64,000 nt of DNA from Affinundibacterium flavidum. Lineage in GTDB: Bacteria; Pseudomonadota; Gammaproteobacteria; Burkholderiales; Burkholderiaceae_D. Below the pieces are notes generated by a model, which searched no databases, was not told the DNA's origin, and was given only the letters and a program-made list of their open reading frames with translations. Each line of letters begins with the position of its first letter. The stretch's first letter is position 1. Position numbers and translations under genes: made by a program. The stretch is from positions 1 to 64,000 of the forward strand of contig NZ_JACOGA010000013.1 of the NCBI RefSeq assembly GCF_014284175.1, read 5' to 3'. Below, piece after piece: positions 43,048 through 51,961 of this stretch.

Positions 43048-44118
43048 TTAGAAGTGCTTTAAACCGATCGCAGCTTTGACTTCATCATTGGTTTTTGCAG
43101 CGATTTCACGTGCGCGGTAGGTACCTTCTTTCAGTAATTGCAGCACATGCCCACGATCTTTTTCGTATTCCTGACGGCGTTCACGGATTGGGCGCAGCAT
43201 ATCTTGCAAAATCCCTTCTAGGCGTGCTTTGACTTTACTGTCGCCAAGGCCGCCACGAACGTAGTGATCTTTCATAGCTTGCAATGCCTCTTTGTCGGTA
43301 TCGAAAGCGTCGAGGTAGGTGAAAGCGACGTTGCCTTCCAAATGGCCGGGATCTTCCACTTTGATATGCAGAGGATCGGTATAGACATTGCGAACTGCTT
43401 GTTTGATTTCTGCTTCGGTAGCGCCGAGGTTAATAGCATTGCCTAAAGACTTACTCATCTTCGCTTTACCATCGATGCCAGGCAAACGACCGATTTCTGG
43501 TACTAAAGCTTCGCACTCGACCAGAATGTCTTTTTTTGCCAGACGATTAAAGCGACGTACGATTTCATTGGTTTGTTCAATCATAGGTATCTGATCGTCG
43601 CCAACTGGTACCAGAGTCGCTTTAAATGCAGTAATGTCCGCGGCTTGACTCACAGGGTAAGTGAAAAATCCGGCTGGAATGTCGCGTTCAAAATTGCGTA
43701 AGATGATTTCCTGCTTAATGGTCGGATTGCGCTCCAGACGTGAAATTGTTACCAAATTCATGTAGTAGAAGGTGAGTTCTGTCAGTTCTGGAATTTGCGA
43801 TTGAATGAAGATCGTCGATTTGCTAGGGTCAATTCCCACTGCCAGATAATCAAGGGCGACTTCGATCACATTGTTATGTACTTTCGCAGGGTCATCCATA
43901 TTGTCGGTCAGCGCTTGCGCATCGGCGATCATGATGTACTGTTTGTATTGATCTTGATAAGCGACACGATTACGCAAGCTGCCAACAAAATGCCCCAGAT
44001 GTAATGGTCCAGTAGGACGATCACCAGTCAAAATTAAGTGTTGCTTGTTGGTGGATGGTTGGGCGGATGCCTTTGATGTTGTGCCGCCTTCTGATGTGTT
44101 TGCTGCTTGCTCGCTCAT
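43048..44118 (-). CDS. trpS: tryptophan--tRNA ligase
   Basis: Charges tRNA-Trp. HLILTGDRPTGPLHLGHFVG holds the HIGH-type motif (HLGH) and KMSKSLGNAI the KMSKS motif. YPVSQAADITAFKATLVPVG and EQTNEIVRRFN are typical of bacterial TrpRS. There is an Ala/Ser/Thr/Gln-rich extension of about 25 residues before the core (MSEQAANTSEGGTTSKA), so the start may lie further in, but no other ATG is near. The 356 residues are otherwise normal. Confidence 0.95.
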   Translation of the reverse strand: MSEQAANTSEGGTTSKASAQPSTNKQHLILTGDRPTGPLHLGHFVGSLRNRVAYQDQYKQYIMIADAQALTDNMDDPAKVHNNVIEVALDYLAVGIDPSKSTIFIQSQIPELTELTFYYMNLVTISRLERNPTIKQEIILRNFERDIPAGFFTYPVSQAADITAFKATLVPVGDDQIPMIEQTNEIVRRFNRLAKKDILVECEALVPEIGRLPGIDGKAKMSKSLGNAINLGATEAEIKQAVRNVYTDPLHIKVEDPGHLEGNVAFTYLDAFDTDKEALQAMKDHYVRGGLGDSKVKARLEGILQDMLRPIRERRQEYEKDRGHVLQLLKEGTYRAREIAAKTNDEVKAAIGLKHF

Positions 44119-44461
44119 GAGTGATCCGAAAATAATAGAAGTAATTGTGTATCTGGAAAATAAAATGCCGCACTTAACTTATAAAGAAGGGCGGCATCAG
44201 GAATTTTGTGTTTGTCGTATTGAAACTGGGTGCCACCCTTAGTCTAAGGTGCTCCGCCAATGGCCATTAGTGATGTTGAATGTGCGTTTCATGCAGGCAT
44301 AATGCCGTTTTTCACTGTTTTTTGTCAAGAAATGTCGACATCAGCATGGTAAAATCACGCGTTATGCTGAGGTTCAGCTGACGTTAAGCTGACGTTAAGC
44401 TGAACCTCAAGAAACTCAAGCGCGCTATCAAATTTAGATTCCATCTTAGAAAGCTTTTGAA
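44119..44461. other. divergent spacer trpS / hemC
   Basis: 343 bases with no credible gene. It must hold the promoters of both. It contains the stem-loop at 44368-44409 with the duplicated word AGCTGACGTTA. No convincing -35/-10 pair with 17-base spacing was found on either strand. Confidence 0.5.
44368..44409 (+). promoter_or_regulatory. 12-bp inverted repeat with internal duplication, hemC leader
   Basis: TGAGGTTCAGCT (44368-44379) and AGCTGAACCTCA (44398-44409) are exact complements. Between them GACGTTA occurs twice (44380, 44391). It is 53 bases before the hemC GTG and has no T-run. It may be an mRNA structure or protein site. Confidence 0.5.
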
Positions 44462-45406
44462 GTGAATTCTGTGCCATCCAAACTTATCATCGCCTCGCGC
44501 GAAAGCCGCCTTGCTATGTGGCAGGCAGAACATGTTCGTGCCCGTCTGCAAGCTCTATATCCAGCATGTGATGTGCAAATTTTGGGCATGACTACGCGTG
44601 GCGATCAAATTTTGGATAGAGCTTTGTCAAAAGTGGGTGGCAAAGGGTTGTTCGTAAAAGAGTTAGAAGTCGCGATGGAAGAGGGGCGTGCTGATTTAGC
44701 TGTGCACTCTTTGAAAGATGTTCCTATGGAGTTACCAGAAGGTTTTTCTTTAGCGGCGATTCTAGAGCGGGAAGATCCACGCGATGCCTTCGTTTCCAAT
44801 CATTATGCTTCTCTAGCTGAACTCCCAACTGGTGCCGTGGTTGGCACCAGTAGCTTGCGCCGGCAAGCCTTGATTTCTGCACGTTTTCCGCATTTAGTTA
44901 TTAAACCTTTGCGCGGCAATCTTGATACGCGTTTGCGTAAGCTCGATGAAGGTGAATATGCTGCCATTATTCTGGCCGTAGCCGGTTTGAAACGTTTGGG
45001 GCTGCCGGAGCGTATTAAGGCATTCTTAGAACCTACGGAAAGTTTGCCTGCTGCTGGACAAGGCGCAATGGCGATAGAAATTTTGTCGTCGCGTCAGGAT
45101 TTGGTACAAGCATTGGCTCCCTTAAACCATCTGGCGACATCGCAAGCCGTATTGGCAGAGCGTACAGTCTCGAAAGCTTTTGGTGGCAGTTGTCAAATTC
45201 CATTGGCGGCTTTTGCTGAGATTGAAAATGGCACCATGCATTTACGTGCGATGGTTGCAACACCTGATGGATCGCAATCGACTAAGGCAGAAGTGAGTGG
45301 GAATGCGGATAATTTTGTAGATTTGGGTATGCAGGTCGTCGCTGCTTTGAGAGCGCAAAATGCAGATGCCATTCTGGCGGTGTGCCGCGAAATCGAACAT
45401 TCTTAG
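44462..45406 (+). CDS. hemC: porphobilinogen deaminase (hydroxymethylbilane synthase)
   Basis: Joins four porphobilinogens into hydroxymethylbilane. LIIASRESRLAMWQAEHVRA opens the fold. VHSLKDVPMELP contains the catalytic Asp loop, GTSSLRRQALI and RGNLDTRLRKLDEGEYAAII bind substrate, and Cys244 in GGSCQIPLAAF holds the dipyrromethane cofactor. The 314 residues are complete. The start codon is GTG at 44462; the next in-frame start would cut the first strand. hemD follows after 38 bases. Confidence 0.97.
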   Translation: MNSVPSKLIIASRESRLAMWQAEHVRARLQALYPACDVQILGMTTRGDQILDRALSKVGGKGLFVKELEVAMEEGRADLAVHSLKDVPMELPEGFSLAAILEREDPRDAFVSNHYASLAELPTGAVVGTSSLRRQALISARFPHLVIKPLRGNLDTRLRKLDEGEYAAIILAVAGLKRLGLPERIKAFLEPTESLPAAGQGAMAIEILSSRQDLVQALAPLNHLATSQAVLAERTVSKAFGGSCQIPLAAFAEIENGTMHLRAMVATPDGSQSTKAEVSGNADNFVDLGMQVVAALRAQNADAILAVCREIEHS

Positions 45407-45444
45407 TCTGTGGTGGGCATTGCCGAAAAATTAGGATACGCTTT

Positions 45445-46326
45445 ATGCAAGCGCTAGCCAATATTGATTTAGTGAACGGGAATTCAAAGCTGGCTGTAAA
45501 ATCGACCGAGAGCTTAGGCATGAATTCAACTGTAATTTCAACGGCGATTCCGACTGTAATCATTACGCGCCCACAGCATCAGGCGCAGCATTTGGTGGAT
45601 TTGCTTGAGCAAGTTGGGCGACAGTCAGTTGTGTTTCCGATGTTTGAGATTGAGGAAATGCTTGAGAACCCTGAGTTGGATCAGGCCATCTGTGACTTAG
45701 AAGATTATGCTTTAGTGATGTTTGTGAGTCCAAACGCAGTTGATGCCATGTTAAATCGCATTGCTGAAAAGGACTGGCAATGGCCGTCAAGTGTGGCGAT
45801 TGCGGTAGTTGGGGCTGCAAGTCGACAAGCTTTGTTAAAACATGGAATTGACGAAGCTGCAGTGCGTATTATTAGCCCGACGAATACGGAAAGAACCGAT
45901 TCAGAAACCTTGCTGGAAGAACTGGATTTGACGGCTTTACGTGGTCAAAAAGTATTGATTGTGCGAGCCGATTCGGGACGTGATTTTTTTGCCGATGCCT
46001 TACTTGGCGCACAGATTAACGTGCAGGCGATCACCGCTTACCGACGCATTACTCCCATTTTTGATGAGTCAAAAAAACAAGAGTTGCAGACTTATCTGAA
46101 TGCAGCGTGTGCTTGGGTCGTCACTAGTTCTGCCGTTTTAAGGACGTTGTTGGCGTGGTGTTCTCAGTTGGATCAAGCTGGTGCAGTCGCCAAAATGCAA
46201 CAACAAAACTTGTACGTCCCTCATTTTCGTATCGCTGAGGTGGCAAGAGAATTAGGATTTAAACATATAAGCTTGAGTGCTTCTGGCGACGAAAAGCTCT
46301 TACTCGCGTTACAATCATCATTATGA
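45445..46326 (+). CDS. hemD: uroporphyrinogen-III synthase
   Basis: Closes hydroxymethylbilane to uroporphyrinogen III. Sequence is weakly conserved in this family. TVIITRPQHQAQHLVDLLEQ, ALVMFVSPNAVDAMLNRI and GQKVLIVRADSGRDFFADAL are recognisable, as is ITAYRRITP. I set the start at the ATG at 45445, which follows AGGA at the right distance and gives 293 residues. The ATG at 45520, just before the first conserved strand, is a good alternative. The last four bases overlap the hemX start (ATGA). Confidence 0.92.
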   Translation: MQALANIDLVNGNSKLAVKSTESLGMNSTVISTAIPTVIITRPQHQAQHLVDLLEQVGRQSVVFPMFEIEEMLENPELDQAICDLEDYALVMFVSPNAVDAMLNRIAEKDWQWPSSVAIAVVGAASRQALLKHGIDEAAVRIISPTNTERTDSETLLEELDLTALRGQKVLIVRADSGRDFFADALLGAQINVQAITAYRRITPIFDESKKQELQTYLNAACAWVVTSSAVLRTLLAWCSQLDQAGAVAKMQQQNLYVPHFRIAEVARELGFKHISLSASGDEKLLLALQSSL

Positions 46327-47522
46327 ACGAACAAACACCCTCTACCGAAACCATGTCGACGACGAATAATCCGACCGATACCAGTACAGTAGCCGCTACG
46401 GTTGTTACGCCTCAAGATAATGCGCAGGCCGCTGCAGTTGCTTCCGCGCCTTCAACCGTCAATTCGCAGTCTTTAACCAATTCCGCTAACACACCGTATA
46501 TTTTGTCTGGTGTCTTGGCTGTGTTATTGGCTGTGCATTGGTATTCATCGCAAAATCAAATGACCGTTTTGCGTGAAGAAGTAGCCCGTCGATTGCAGAC
46601 CGCAGATATCAATAATAGTGAAATTAAAGGTATCGCGAAAAGCGTGCAAGAAACGTCCAAAGACATGCAATCCAAGGTCAGCGTTTTGGAAGCGAAGCAA
46701 ACGGAAGCGCAAGGTCAGCAAGTCGCCTTAGAACAACTGTATCAAGACTTATCCAAGAGTCGCGATGAGTGGGCGTTAACGGAAATTGAGCAAGTGTTAG
46801 CCACTGCTAGTCAGCAATTACAATTAGCAGGCAATGTGCAAGGCGCTTTGATTGCTTTGCAAAATTCAGATGCGCGTCTGGCAAAATCTGAAAAAGCACA
46901 ATTCATCGCTGTACGTCGTGCAATCGCCAAAGACATAGAAATGCTCAAGGCTTTGCCGCAGTTAGATTTGACGGGACTCGTATTGCGACTGGATAGTGTT
47001 ATTGCACAGGTCGATAATATTCCTTTGTGGTCAGATGAAAAAACACCAGTGGTTGCGACGCCACCAAAAGCACCATTGCGTGTATTGCCGCGAGCTGCAA
47101 AAGCGAAGAGCGATAAGGCGGAAATTGCTGCAGAAAGCACTTTTAGTGCTCAGTTACAAGATCGTTGGCAGAGTTTTTCCAGCGAGATGTGGACAGAATT
47201 AAAGCAGTTGATTCGGGTGCGAAATGTAGAGTCGCCAGATGCTTTGTTACTGTCACCAGCACAAGCTTATTTTGCCAAAGAAAATCTGAAATTACGTTTG
47301 CTCAATGCTCGCTTGGCTTTGCTGTCACGAAACGAAGGTGCATTTCGCAGCGATATGATTTCGGCGCAAGACTTGATTTCGAAATATTTCGATGTGCGCA
47401 CCAAGCAAGCACAAACTGCACAGGCATTGTTAAAGCAAATTCAAAGTAATAATTTATCGATAGAAATGCCAGCGTTGAATGAGAGTCTCAATTCCGTTCG
47501 CAATTTCAAGGTGAAACCTTAA
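46323..47522 (+). CDS. hemX: HemX, membrane protein of the hem operon
   Basis: HemX-family protein, often annotated as a uroporphyrin-III C-methyltransferase but without a SAM methyltransferase domain that I can see; its role in haem synthesis is unclear. The N-terminal 55 residues are Thr/Ala/Asn rich, followed by one membrane helix (PYILSGVLAVLLAVHWYSS, about 59-76), coiled coil (about 80-150) and a helical periplasmic domain with DEWALTEIEQVLATASQQLQ. Start overlaps hemD by four bases. hemY follows 15 bases after. Confidence 0.93.
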   Translation: MNEQTPSTETMSTTNNPTDTSTVAATVVTPQDNAQAAAVASAPSTVNSQSLTNSANTPYILSGVLAVLLAVHWYSSQNQMTVLREEVARRLQTADINNSEIKGIAKSVQETSKDMQSKVSVLEAKQTEAQGQQVALEQLYQDLSKSRDEWALTEIEQVLATASQQLQLAGNVQGALIALQNSDARLAKSEKAQFIAVRRAIAKDIEMLKALPQLDLTGLVLRLDSVIAQVDNIPLWSDEKTPVVATPPKAPLRVLPRAAKAKSDKAEIAAESTFSAQLQDRWQSFSSEMWTELKQLIRVRNVESPDALLLSPAQAYFAKENLKLRLLNARLALLSRNEGAFRSDMISAQDLISKYFDVRTKQAQTAQALLKQIQSNNLSIEMPALNESLNSVRNFKVKP

Positions 47523-47537
47523 TTTCAACCCAAACAC

Positions 47538-48734
47538 ATGCGCATCTTTATTCGTATTCTTATTCTGTTTGCACTCGCCGTTGGCATTGCAATCGGTGGT
47601 CGCTTTAATGCTGGTAATGTGGTGTTGTTCTATCCACCAACCAGGATTGATTTATCTTTAAATTTCTTCTTGCTGATTTTGGCAGCCTTATTTTTCGTCA
47701 TGTATTTCGTGGTGCGTACGATTATTGCAACCACTGAGATGCCGAAAAAAGTAGCAGAGTATCGACAAAGCAAACGTGAGCGTGAAAGTAATCGCGCCTT
47801 ACGTGATGCTCTGAAAGCCTTGTTCGAGGGACGTTTTGGCCACGCCGAAAAATCTGCGGCGAAAGCTTTAGATTTGTCTGAAAACAAAGCACTTGCTAGC
47901 TTGATCGGTGCTAGAGCTGCGCATCACATGAGTCAGTTTGAACGTCGTAATGTTTGGTTTGCTGGAATCGAAGACGACAATGCTTATAAGACAGCACGCC
48001 TGGTCACGATGACCGAGTTATATGTTGACCAGCATAAAGCGGAGCAAGCATTAGAGGCAGTTAAAGAATTAAATGCACGTGGTAAGCGCCATATTCAGGT
48101 TTTGCGCTGGGCTTTAAAGGCCAATCAACAGGCAAAGAATTGGACTGAAGTGGTGAAACTGGTTCGTACTTTAGAAAAAAATCATGCGATTCATCCGGCT
48201 TTGGCAGGGCGTTTGCGTGAAATGTCTTACGATGCTTTGTTAAAAGAACATGGACATGATGCTGAGTCCTTGCGACGTGTTTGGAGTGAAGTACCTTCCG
48301 CTGAACGCAAAAATCGTTATATTGCTGTGAGTGCCGCGGCTGCATTTACTAAGTGCCAGGTACTTGACGAAGCGCGCGCGATAGTCGAAAAATCCTTGGC
48401 TGAAGAATGGGATAACCGTTTGCTGCGTAGTTATCGCGAAGCGGCTGGCTCTGAAGGTTCTGCTGCTTTACGATCACAAATTGAGCACTGTGAAGATTGG
48501 TTGAAAAATCAAGCTAAGAACGCTGAATTAGAGCTCACATTAGGCGTCTTGTGTTTCCATCAAAAACTATGGGGCAAAGCACAGGTTCATATGGAAGATG
48601 CCTTAAACCATACGCAGGAAGCTCGCATAGTTCGTGAAGCGAATTTGAGTTTGGCACAATTGCACGAAAAGCTAGGTCAAACGGCAGAAGCGACAAAACA
48701 CTATCGTCAATGTGCTTTGGCGACGAATCAGTAA
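47538..48734 (+). CDS. hemY: HemY, tetratricopeptide membrane protein of the hem operon
   Basis: HemY-family protein anchored by two N-terminal helices (IFIRILILFALAVGIAIGGR and NFFLLILAALFFVMYFVVR) with a C-terminal TPR domain. It carries the family motif RGRFGHAEKSAAKAL-like FEGRFGHAEKSAAKAL near residue 95-110. It is not the protoporphyrinogen oxidase HemY of Bacillus. It completes the hemC-D-X-Y operon and ends 131 bases before ppa. Confidence 0.93.
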   Translation: MRIFIRILILFALAVGIAIGGRFNAGNVVLFYPPTRIDLSLNFFLLILAALFFVMYFVVRTIIATTEMPKKVAEYRQSKRERESNRALRDALKALFEGRFGHAEKSAAKALDLSENKALASLIGARAAHHMSQFERRNVWFAGIEDDNAYKTARLVTMTELYVDQHKAEQALEAVKELNARGKRHIQVLRWALKANQQAKNWTEVVKLVRTLEKNHAIHPALAGRLREMSYDALLKEHGHDAESLRRVWSEVPSAERKNRYIAVSAAAAFTKCQVLDEARAIVEKSLAEEWDNRLLRSYREAAGSEGSAALRSQIEHCEDWLKNQAKNAELELTLGVLCFHQKLWGKAQVHMEDALNHTQEARIVREANLSLAQLHEKLGQTAEATKHYRQCALATNQ

Positions 48735-48823
48735 GCGGTCGGAAAAGCGCGCTTTCCTAGCCAAGGCGAGCGAGGAATTGCTAGAATTACTGCTGCATTG
48801 CACCAAATACACCTAAAAATCGC

Positions 48824-48829
48824 TATAAT
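48824..48829 (+). promoter_or_regulatory. candidate -10 element of ppa
   Basis: TATAAT at 48824-48829, 36 bases before the ppa ATG. The best -35-like word TTGCAC (48798-48803) is 20 bases away, so the pair is not ideal. Confidence 0.4.
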
Positions 48830-48865
48830 CTGGCGATTGTGTTTGATTTACTTTGAAAGCGTCTT

Positions 48866-49402
48866 ATGAGTTTAAATAAAGTGTCAGCTGGCCGTGATTT
48901 GCCTAACGATTTTAACGTGATTATCGAAATCCCTATGAATGCGGATCCGATCAAGTACGAAGTAGACAAAGAGAGCGGTGCGATTTTTGTGGATCGTTTT
49001 ATGGGTACGGCTATGCATTACCCATGTAACTACGGCTATGTGCCAAATACGATCTCTGGTGATGGTGATCCAGTCGATGTTTTGGTGATTACGCCATTTC
49101 CATTGATCCCAGGTGTGGTTGTGCGTTGCCGTCCTATTGGCATTTTGAATATGCACGACGAAGCTGGTGCAGATGGGAAAGTGTTAGCGGTACCGATCGA
49201 CAAAATTTTGCCTATCTATCAACATTGGCAAAAACCAGAAGATTTGAATGTTTTGCGTTTAAATCAAATCCAGCATTTCTTTGAACATTACAAAGATTTA
49301 GAGCCTGGAAAATGGGTCAAGATCGATGGTTGGGGCGGCACAGATGATGCTCGTGCAGAGATTTTGAATGGTGTAGAGAACTACAAAAAATCTTTGGCAT
49401 AA
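48866..49402 (+). CDS. ppa: inorganic pyrophosphatase (family I)
   Basis: Cytoplasmic hydrolysis of pyrophosphate. The signature DGDPVDVLVITPFPL (about residues 66-80) holds three metal-binding Asp. The N-terminus FNVIIEIPMNADPIKYEVDK and NYGYVPNTI are typical. The 178 residues match bacterial hexameric enzymes. It ends in a strong terminator and stands apart from the membrane pyrophosphatase at 28357. Confidence 0.97.
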   Translation: MSLNKVSAGRDLPNDFNVIIEIPMNADPIKYEVDKESGAIFVDRFMGTAMHYPCNYGYVPNTISGDGDPVDVLVITPFPLIPGVVVRCRPIGILNMHDEAGADGKVLAVPIDKILPIYQHWQKPEDLNVLRLNQIQHFFEHYKDLEPGKWVKIDGWGGTDDARAEILNGVENYKKSLA

Positions 49403-49421
49403 TTTGCTCTGATAGGTTTAT

Positions 49422-49455
49422 AAAGAAAAAGGCAGCTTGGGCTGCCTTTTTCTTT
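49422..49455. terminator. bidirectional terminator between ppa and the kinase gene
   Basis: AAAGAAAAAGGCAGC (49422-49436) pairs perfectly with GCTGCCTTTTTCTTT (49441-49455) across a 4-base loop. A-rich and T-rich arms serve both convergent genes. Confidence 0.92.
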
Positions 49456-49481
49456 GCCTAAAATTCTCTATCTAACATTCT

Positions 49482-50522
49482 CTATCTGGACTTGAATGCT
49501 AAGACGGCAAGAATTGCCGCGATAATAAAGCTACCCCAGCCCAACCAAAATAAATTGCTTTTTCCAGCAAAAACATTTGAAGAGCTACTAGGTTTTGATG
49601 TTGCACCAGAAGAAGATTGACGTCTCGCCCGTTTTTCTCTGGCTAAGAATTTGTTTAATGCGAGCGCCATTTCTGCCGCGCTTTTGTAGCGACGATGCGG
49701 TTTTTTCTGCATCGCTTTCATCACGATGTGTGCCAATTTCTCAGGTACTTCAGGATTGACCAGATCTGGTGATTTTGGTGTTTTGTGTGTAATGTTGTAG
49801 AGCAGCTTGTCAAAATCAGAGGCTGAGAACGGCTTCTGTCCAGTTAGCATTTCATACAGCACTGCGCCGAGAGAATATACATCAGTTAGTGCAGTGACAG
49901 GCTGACTAGATGCCTGCTCGGGCGACATGTAGTTGGGTGTGCCCATTATGTTGCCCTTGAAGAGGGTCTGAGGTTGCCCACTTTCGTCGAGAACACGGTT
50001 AGGCACGCGAGCAATGCCAAAATCGACGACCTTAGGCTGATTATTTTCGACGATGAAAATATTGGCGGGCTTGATGTCGCGATGAATCACCCCTTGGTTA
50101 TGTGCGAAAGACAAGGCATTCGCGATTTTATAGGCAATTCCAGCGCACTCGATTACATCAAAGCGCTTACCTGCAGCCATTAGTTCGCGTAAATCCTTAC
50201 CTTGCAGGAATTCCATTGCAATGAAAGTCGTTGCACCTTCTGTTGATGCATCATAAATCGTGACGATATTCGGATGAGAAAGTCTGCCTGCTGCTCGCGC
50301 CTCGTTGATAAATTGCTGTTCTCTTTGTTTTTTGTCGGTCGCGCCAACTGGGTTATTCAGTATTTTGATGGCGACCGCACGATCGATAATGGGATCGTGA
50401 CCAAGCATCACACTCCCATTTGAACCGCTGCCTAGCTTATCGGTCACAGTAAAGCGACCGATTCTACGCATCGGTGTTTTGCTCGCTCCAGCTGGATTAT
50501 TGATATTGGCATTTTGTATCAT
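49482..50522 (-). CDS. membrane-anchored Ser/Thr protein kinase (PknB-like)
   Basis: Hanks-type kinase. Glycine loop LGSGSNGSV (30-38), Lys53 in AVAIKIL, catalytic loop VIHRDIKPANIF, DFG in VVDFGIARVP and the APE-type motif GTPNYMSPEQ are intact, so it should be active. YKSAAEMALALNKFLA ends the kinase domain. A short Ser-rich linker leads to one C-terminal helix (LFWLGWGSFIIAAILAVLAF), so the kinase faces the cytoplasm. It lacks PASTA or other sensor domains. No phosphatase or FHA protein is next to it. Confidence 0.93.
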   Translation of the reverse strand: MIQNANINNPAGASKTPMRRIGRFTVTDKLGSGSNGSVMLGHDPIIDRAVAIKILNNPVGATDKKQREQQFINEARAAGRLSHPNIVTIYDASTEGATTFIAMEFLQGKDLRELMAAGKRFDVIECAGIAYKIANALSFAHNQGVIHRDIKPANIFIVENNQPKVVDFGIARVPNRVLDESGQPQTLFKGNIMGTPNYMSPEQASSQPVTALTDVYSLGAVLYEMLTGQKPFSASDFDKLLYNITHKTPKSPDLVNPEVPEKLAHIVMKAMQKKPHRRYKSAAEMALALNKFLAREKRARRQSSSGATSKPSSSSNVFAGKSNLFWLGWGSFIIAAILAVLAFKSR

Positions 50523-50708
50523 ACGGAAGAAAACCTTGAATTAAATATATCTAACCATCTGATTATGATGGGTTTTTTGCATCTGCACATTCTAATGGAT
50601 TTGCCTGCTTTACATGTAAAACTGTGTGGGTTTCTGTCAATTATGTTGTGTATTTAGTCTAAGTATTCTCATATTGATAAGACCAGTTGGCTTTGTCAAC
50701 TACACCTT

Positions 50709-50758
50709 AGCTTATGGATAGCTAATTGATAGCTTATGGATAGCTAATTGATAGCTTA
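50709..50758. repeat. 22-bp tandem duplication across the GNAT stop codon
   Basis: AGCTTATGGATAGCTAATTG plus AT is repeated exactly at 50709-50730 and 50731-50752. The second copy encodes the last residues (SISYP) and stop codon of the GNAT gene; the first copy lies just past the stop. Confidence 0.85.
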
Positions 50759-51930
50759 AATGGATTACGTTCTTTCAATTCATCCAAATAGTCGTCAATT
50801 CCTCCATGCTCACGTTGCAGAAAGTGCGCGACTGCATCGGCAAATGCCGGTTCTTGCAGATAATGAGCTGAGAAGGTTTTTTGTGGCAAAAATCCCCTAG
50901 CCATTTTATGCTCGCCTTGTGCACCGCCCTCAAAGACTTGGATTTTTTCTCGGATGCAAAATTCTAAGGCTTGATAATACGCTGTTTCGAAATGTAGGCA
51001 GGGTAAATGTTTTAAACAGCCCCAATAGCGGCCATAGAGTGTGTGTTGGTCATGGATGAAGAGCGCTGCCGCAATCCTTTCGCCCTCTAGGCTGGCGATA
51101 ATCAGATAAATATTCTCCGGCATATCTCTCCCTATACGCAGAAAAAAATCCAAATTGAGGTAAGGGCTAGAATGATGTTCAGCATAGGTGCGGTCATAGC
51201 ATTGTTTAAAAAAACGCCAATCAGTTTCGGTAATTTCAGTACCGCGTAGATGTTGAAACTGTACGCCAGCATCTCGCACCTTGCGCCGTTCTGCTCGAAT
51301 ATTTTTGCGCTTCTTGTGTTCCAGGCTGGCCAGGAAATCTTCAAAATCAAGAAAGTGATGATTGATCCAATGAAATTGCACACCTTGCCTTAGCATGAAA
51401 TTGGCGTTCTGTAAGGTGCTCGCTTCTTCCAAAGTGGGAAATAAGATATGACAAGAAGAGTAGTGCTGCGACTCCATTAAACTATGAAGATAATTTAGTA
51501 AAGCGAGCCGTGCTTCTGAGTTGATGCTGAGCAGACGATTACCTTGCACAGGCGTGAAAGGAATTGCAGATAGTAATTTAGGGTAGTACGCTAAGCCATG
51601 CTGCTGATAGGCATTTGCCCATGCCCAGTCAAATACATATTCGCCATAGGAGTGCATTTTTTCATATAGGGGCATGGCGGCAACTAGCGTCTCTTGAGTC
51701 CCAGTATGTTCTTGTTGCCAGAGGCAGATAAATCGCGGAATCCAGCCGGTTTGTGCCGAAGCAGAGCCAGATTCATGTAGTGCGTGTAAGAAAGCAAATG
51801 ACAAAAAAGGATTGGGCTGAGTCTGCAACTGCAGTAAGCCATCCCAATTTTCCTGTCCAATCTCCGATAGAGAATCGACCACGCCCATGCGATAATGTGA
51901 GACTTCAGAATTCATAACCCGGCATTCCAT
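50734..51930 (-). CDS. GNAT-fold protein, COG3146/FemAB-like
   Basis: Acetyltransferase-fold protein of the group often annotated as peptidogalycan biosynthesis protein; the substrate is unknown. QENWDGLLQLQTQPNPFLSF near the N-terminus and KRKNIRAERRKVRDAGVQF, EGERIAAALFIHDQHTLYGR, YYQALEFCIREKIQVFEGGA and HKMARGFLPQKTFSAHY are family motifs. The frame opens with TTG at 51972, overlapping nadE. I prefer the ATG at 51930, with 51915 as an alternative. It diverges from nadE with only about 31 bases between starts. Confidence 0.88.
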   Translation of the reverse strand: MECRVMNSEVSHYRMGVVDSLSEIGQENWDGLLQLQTQPNPFLSFAFLHALHESGSASAQTGWIPRFICLWQQEHTGTQETLVAAMPLYEKMHSYGEYVFDWAWANAYQQHGLAYYPKLLSAIPFTPVQGNRLLSINSEARLALLNYLHSLMESQHYSSCHILFPTLEEASTLQNANFMLRQGVQFHWINHHFLDFEDFLASLEHKKRKNIRAERRKVRDAGVQFQHLRGTEITETDWRFFKQCYDRTYAEHHSSPYLNLDFFLRIGRDMPENIYLIIASLEGERIAAALFIHDQHTLYGRYWGCLKHLPCLHFETAYYQALEFCIREKIQVFEGGAQGEHKMARGFLPQKTFSAHYLQEPAFADAVAHFLQREHGGIDDYLDELKERNPFKLSISYP

Positions 51931-51961
51931 CTTTATCGTTAATTCTTTATCGCTAAATCTT

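Noticed and set aside
44045..44242. 65-codon plus-strand frame over the trpS 5' end
   Set aside because: Starts antisense to trpS and runs into the spacer; no ribosome-binding site.
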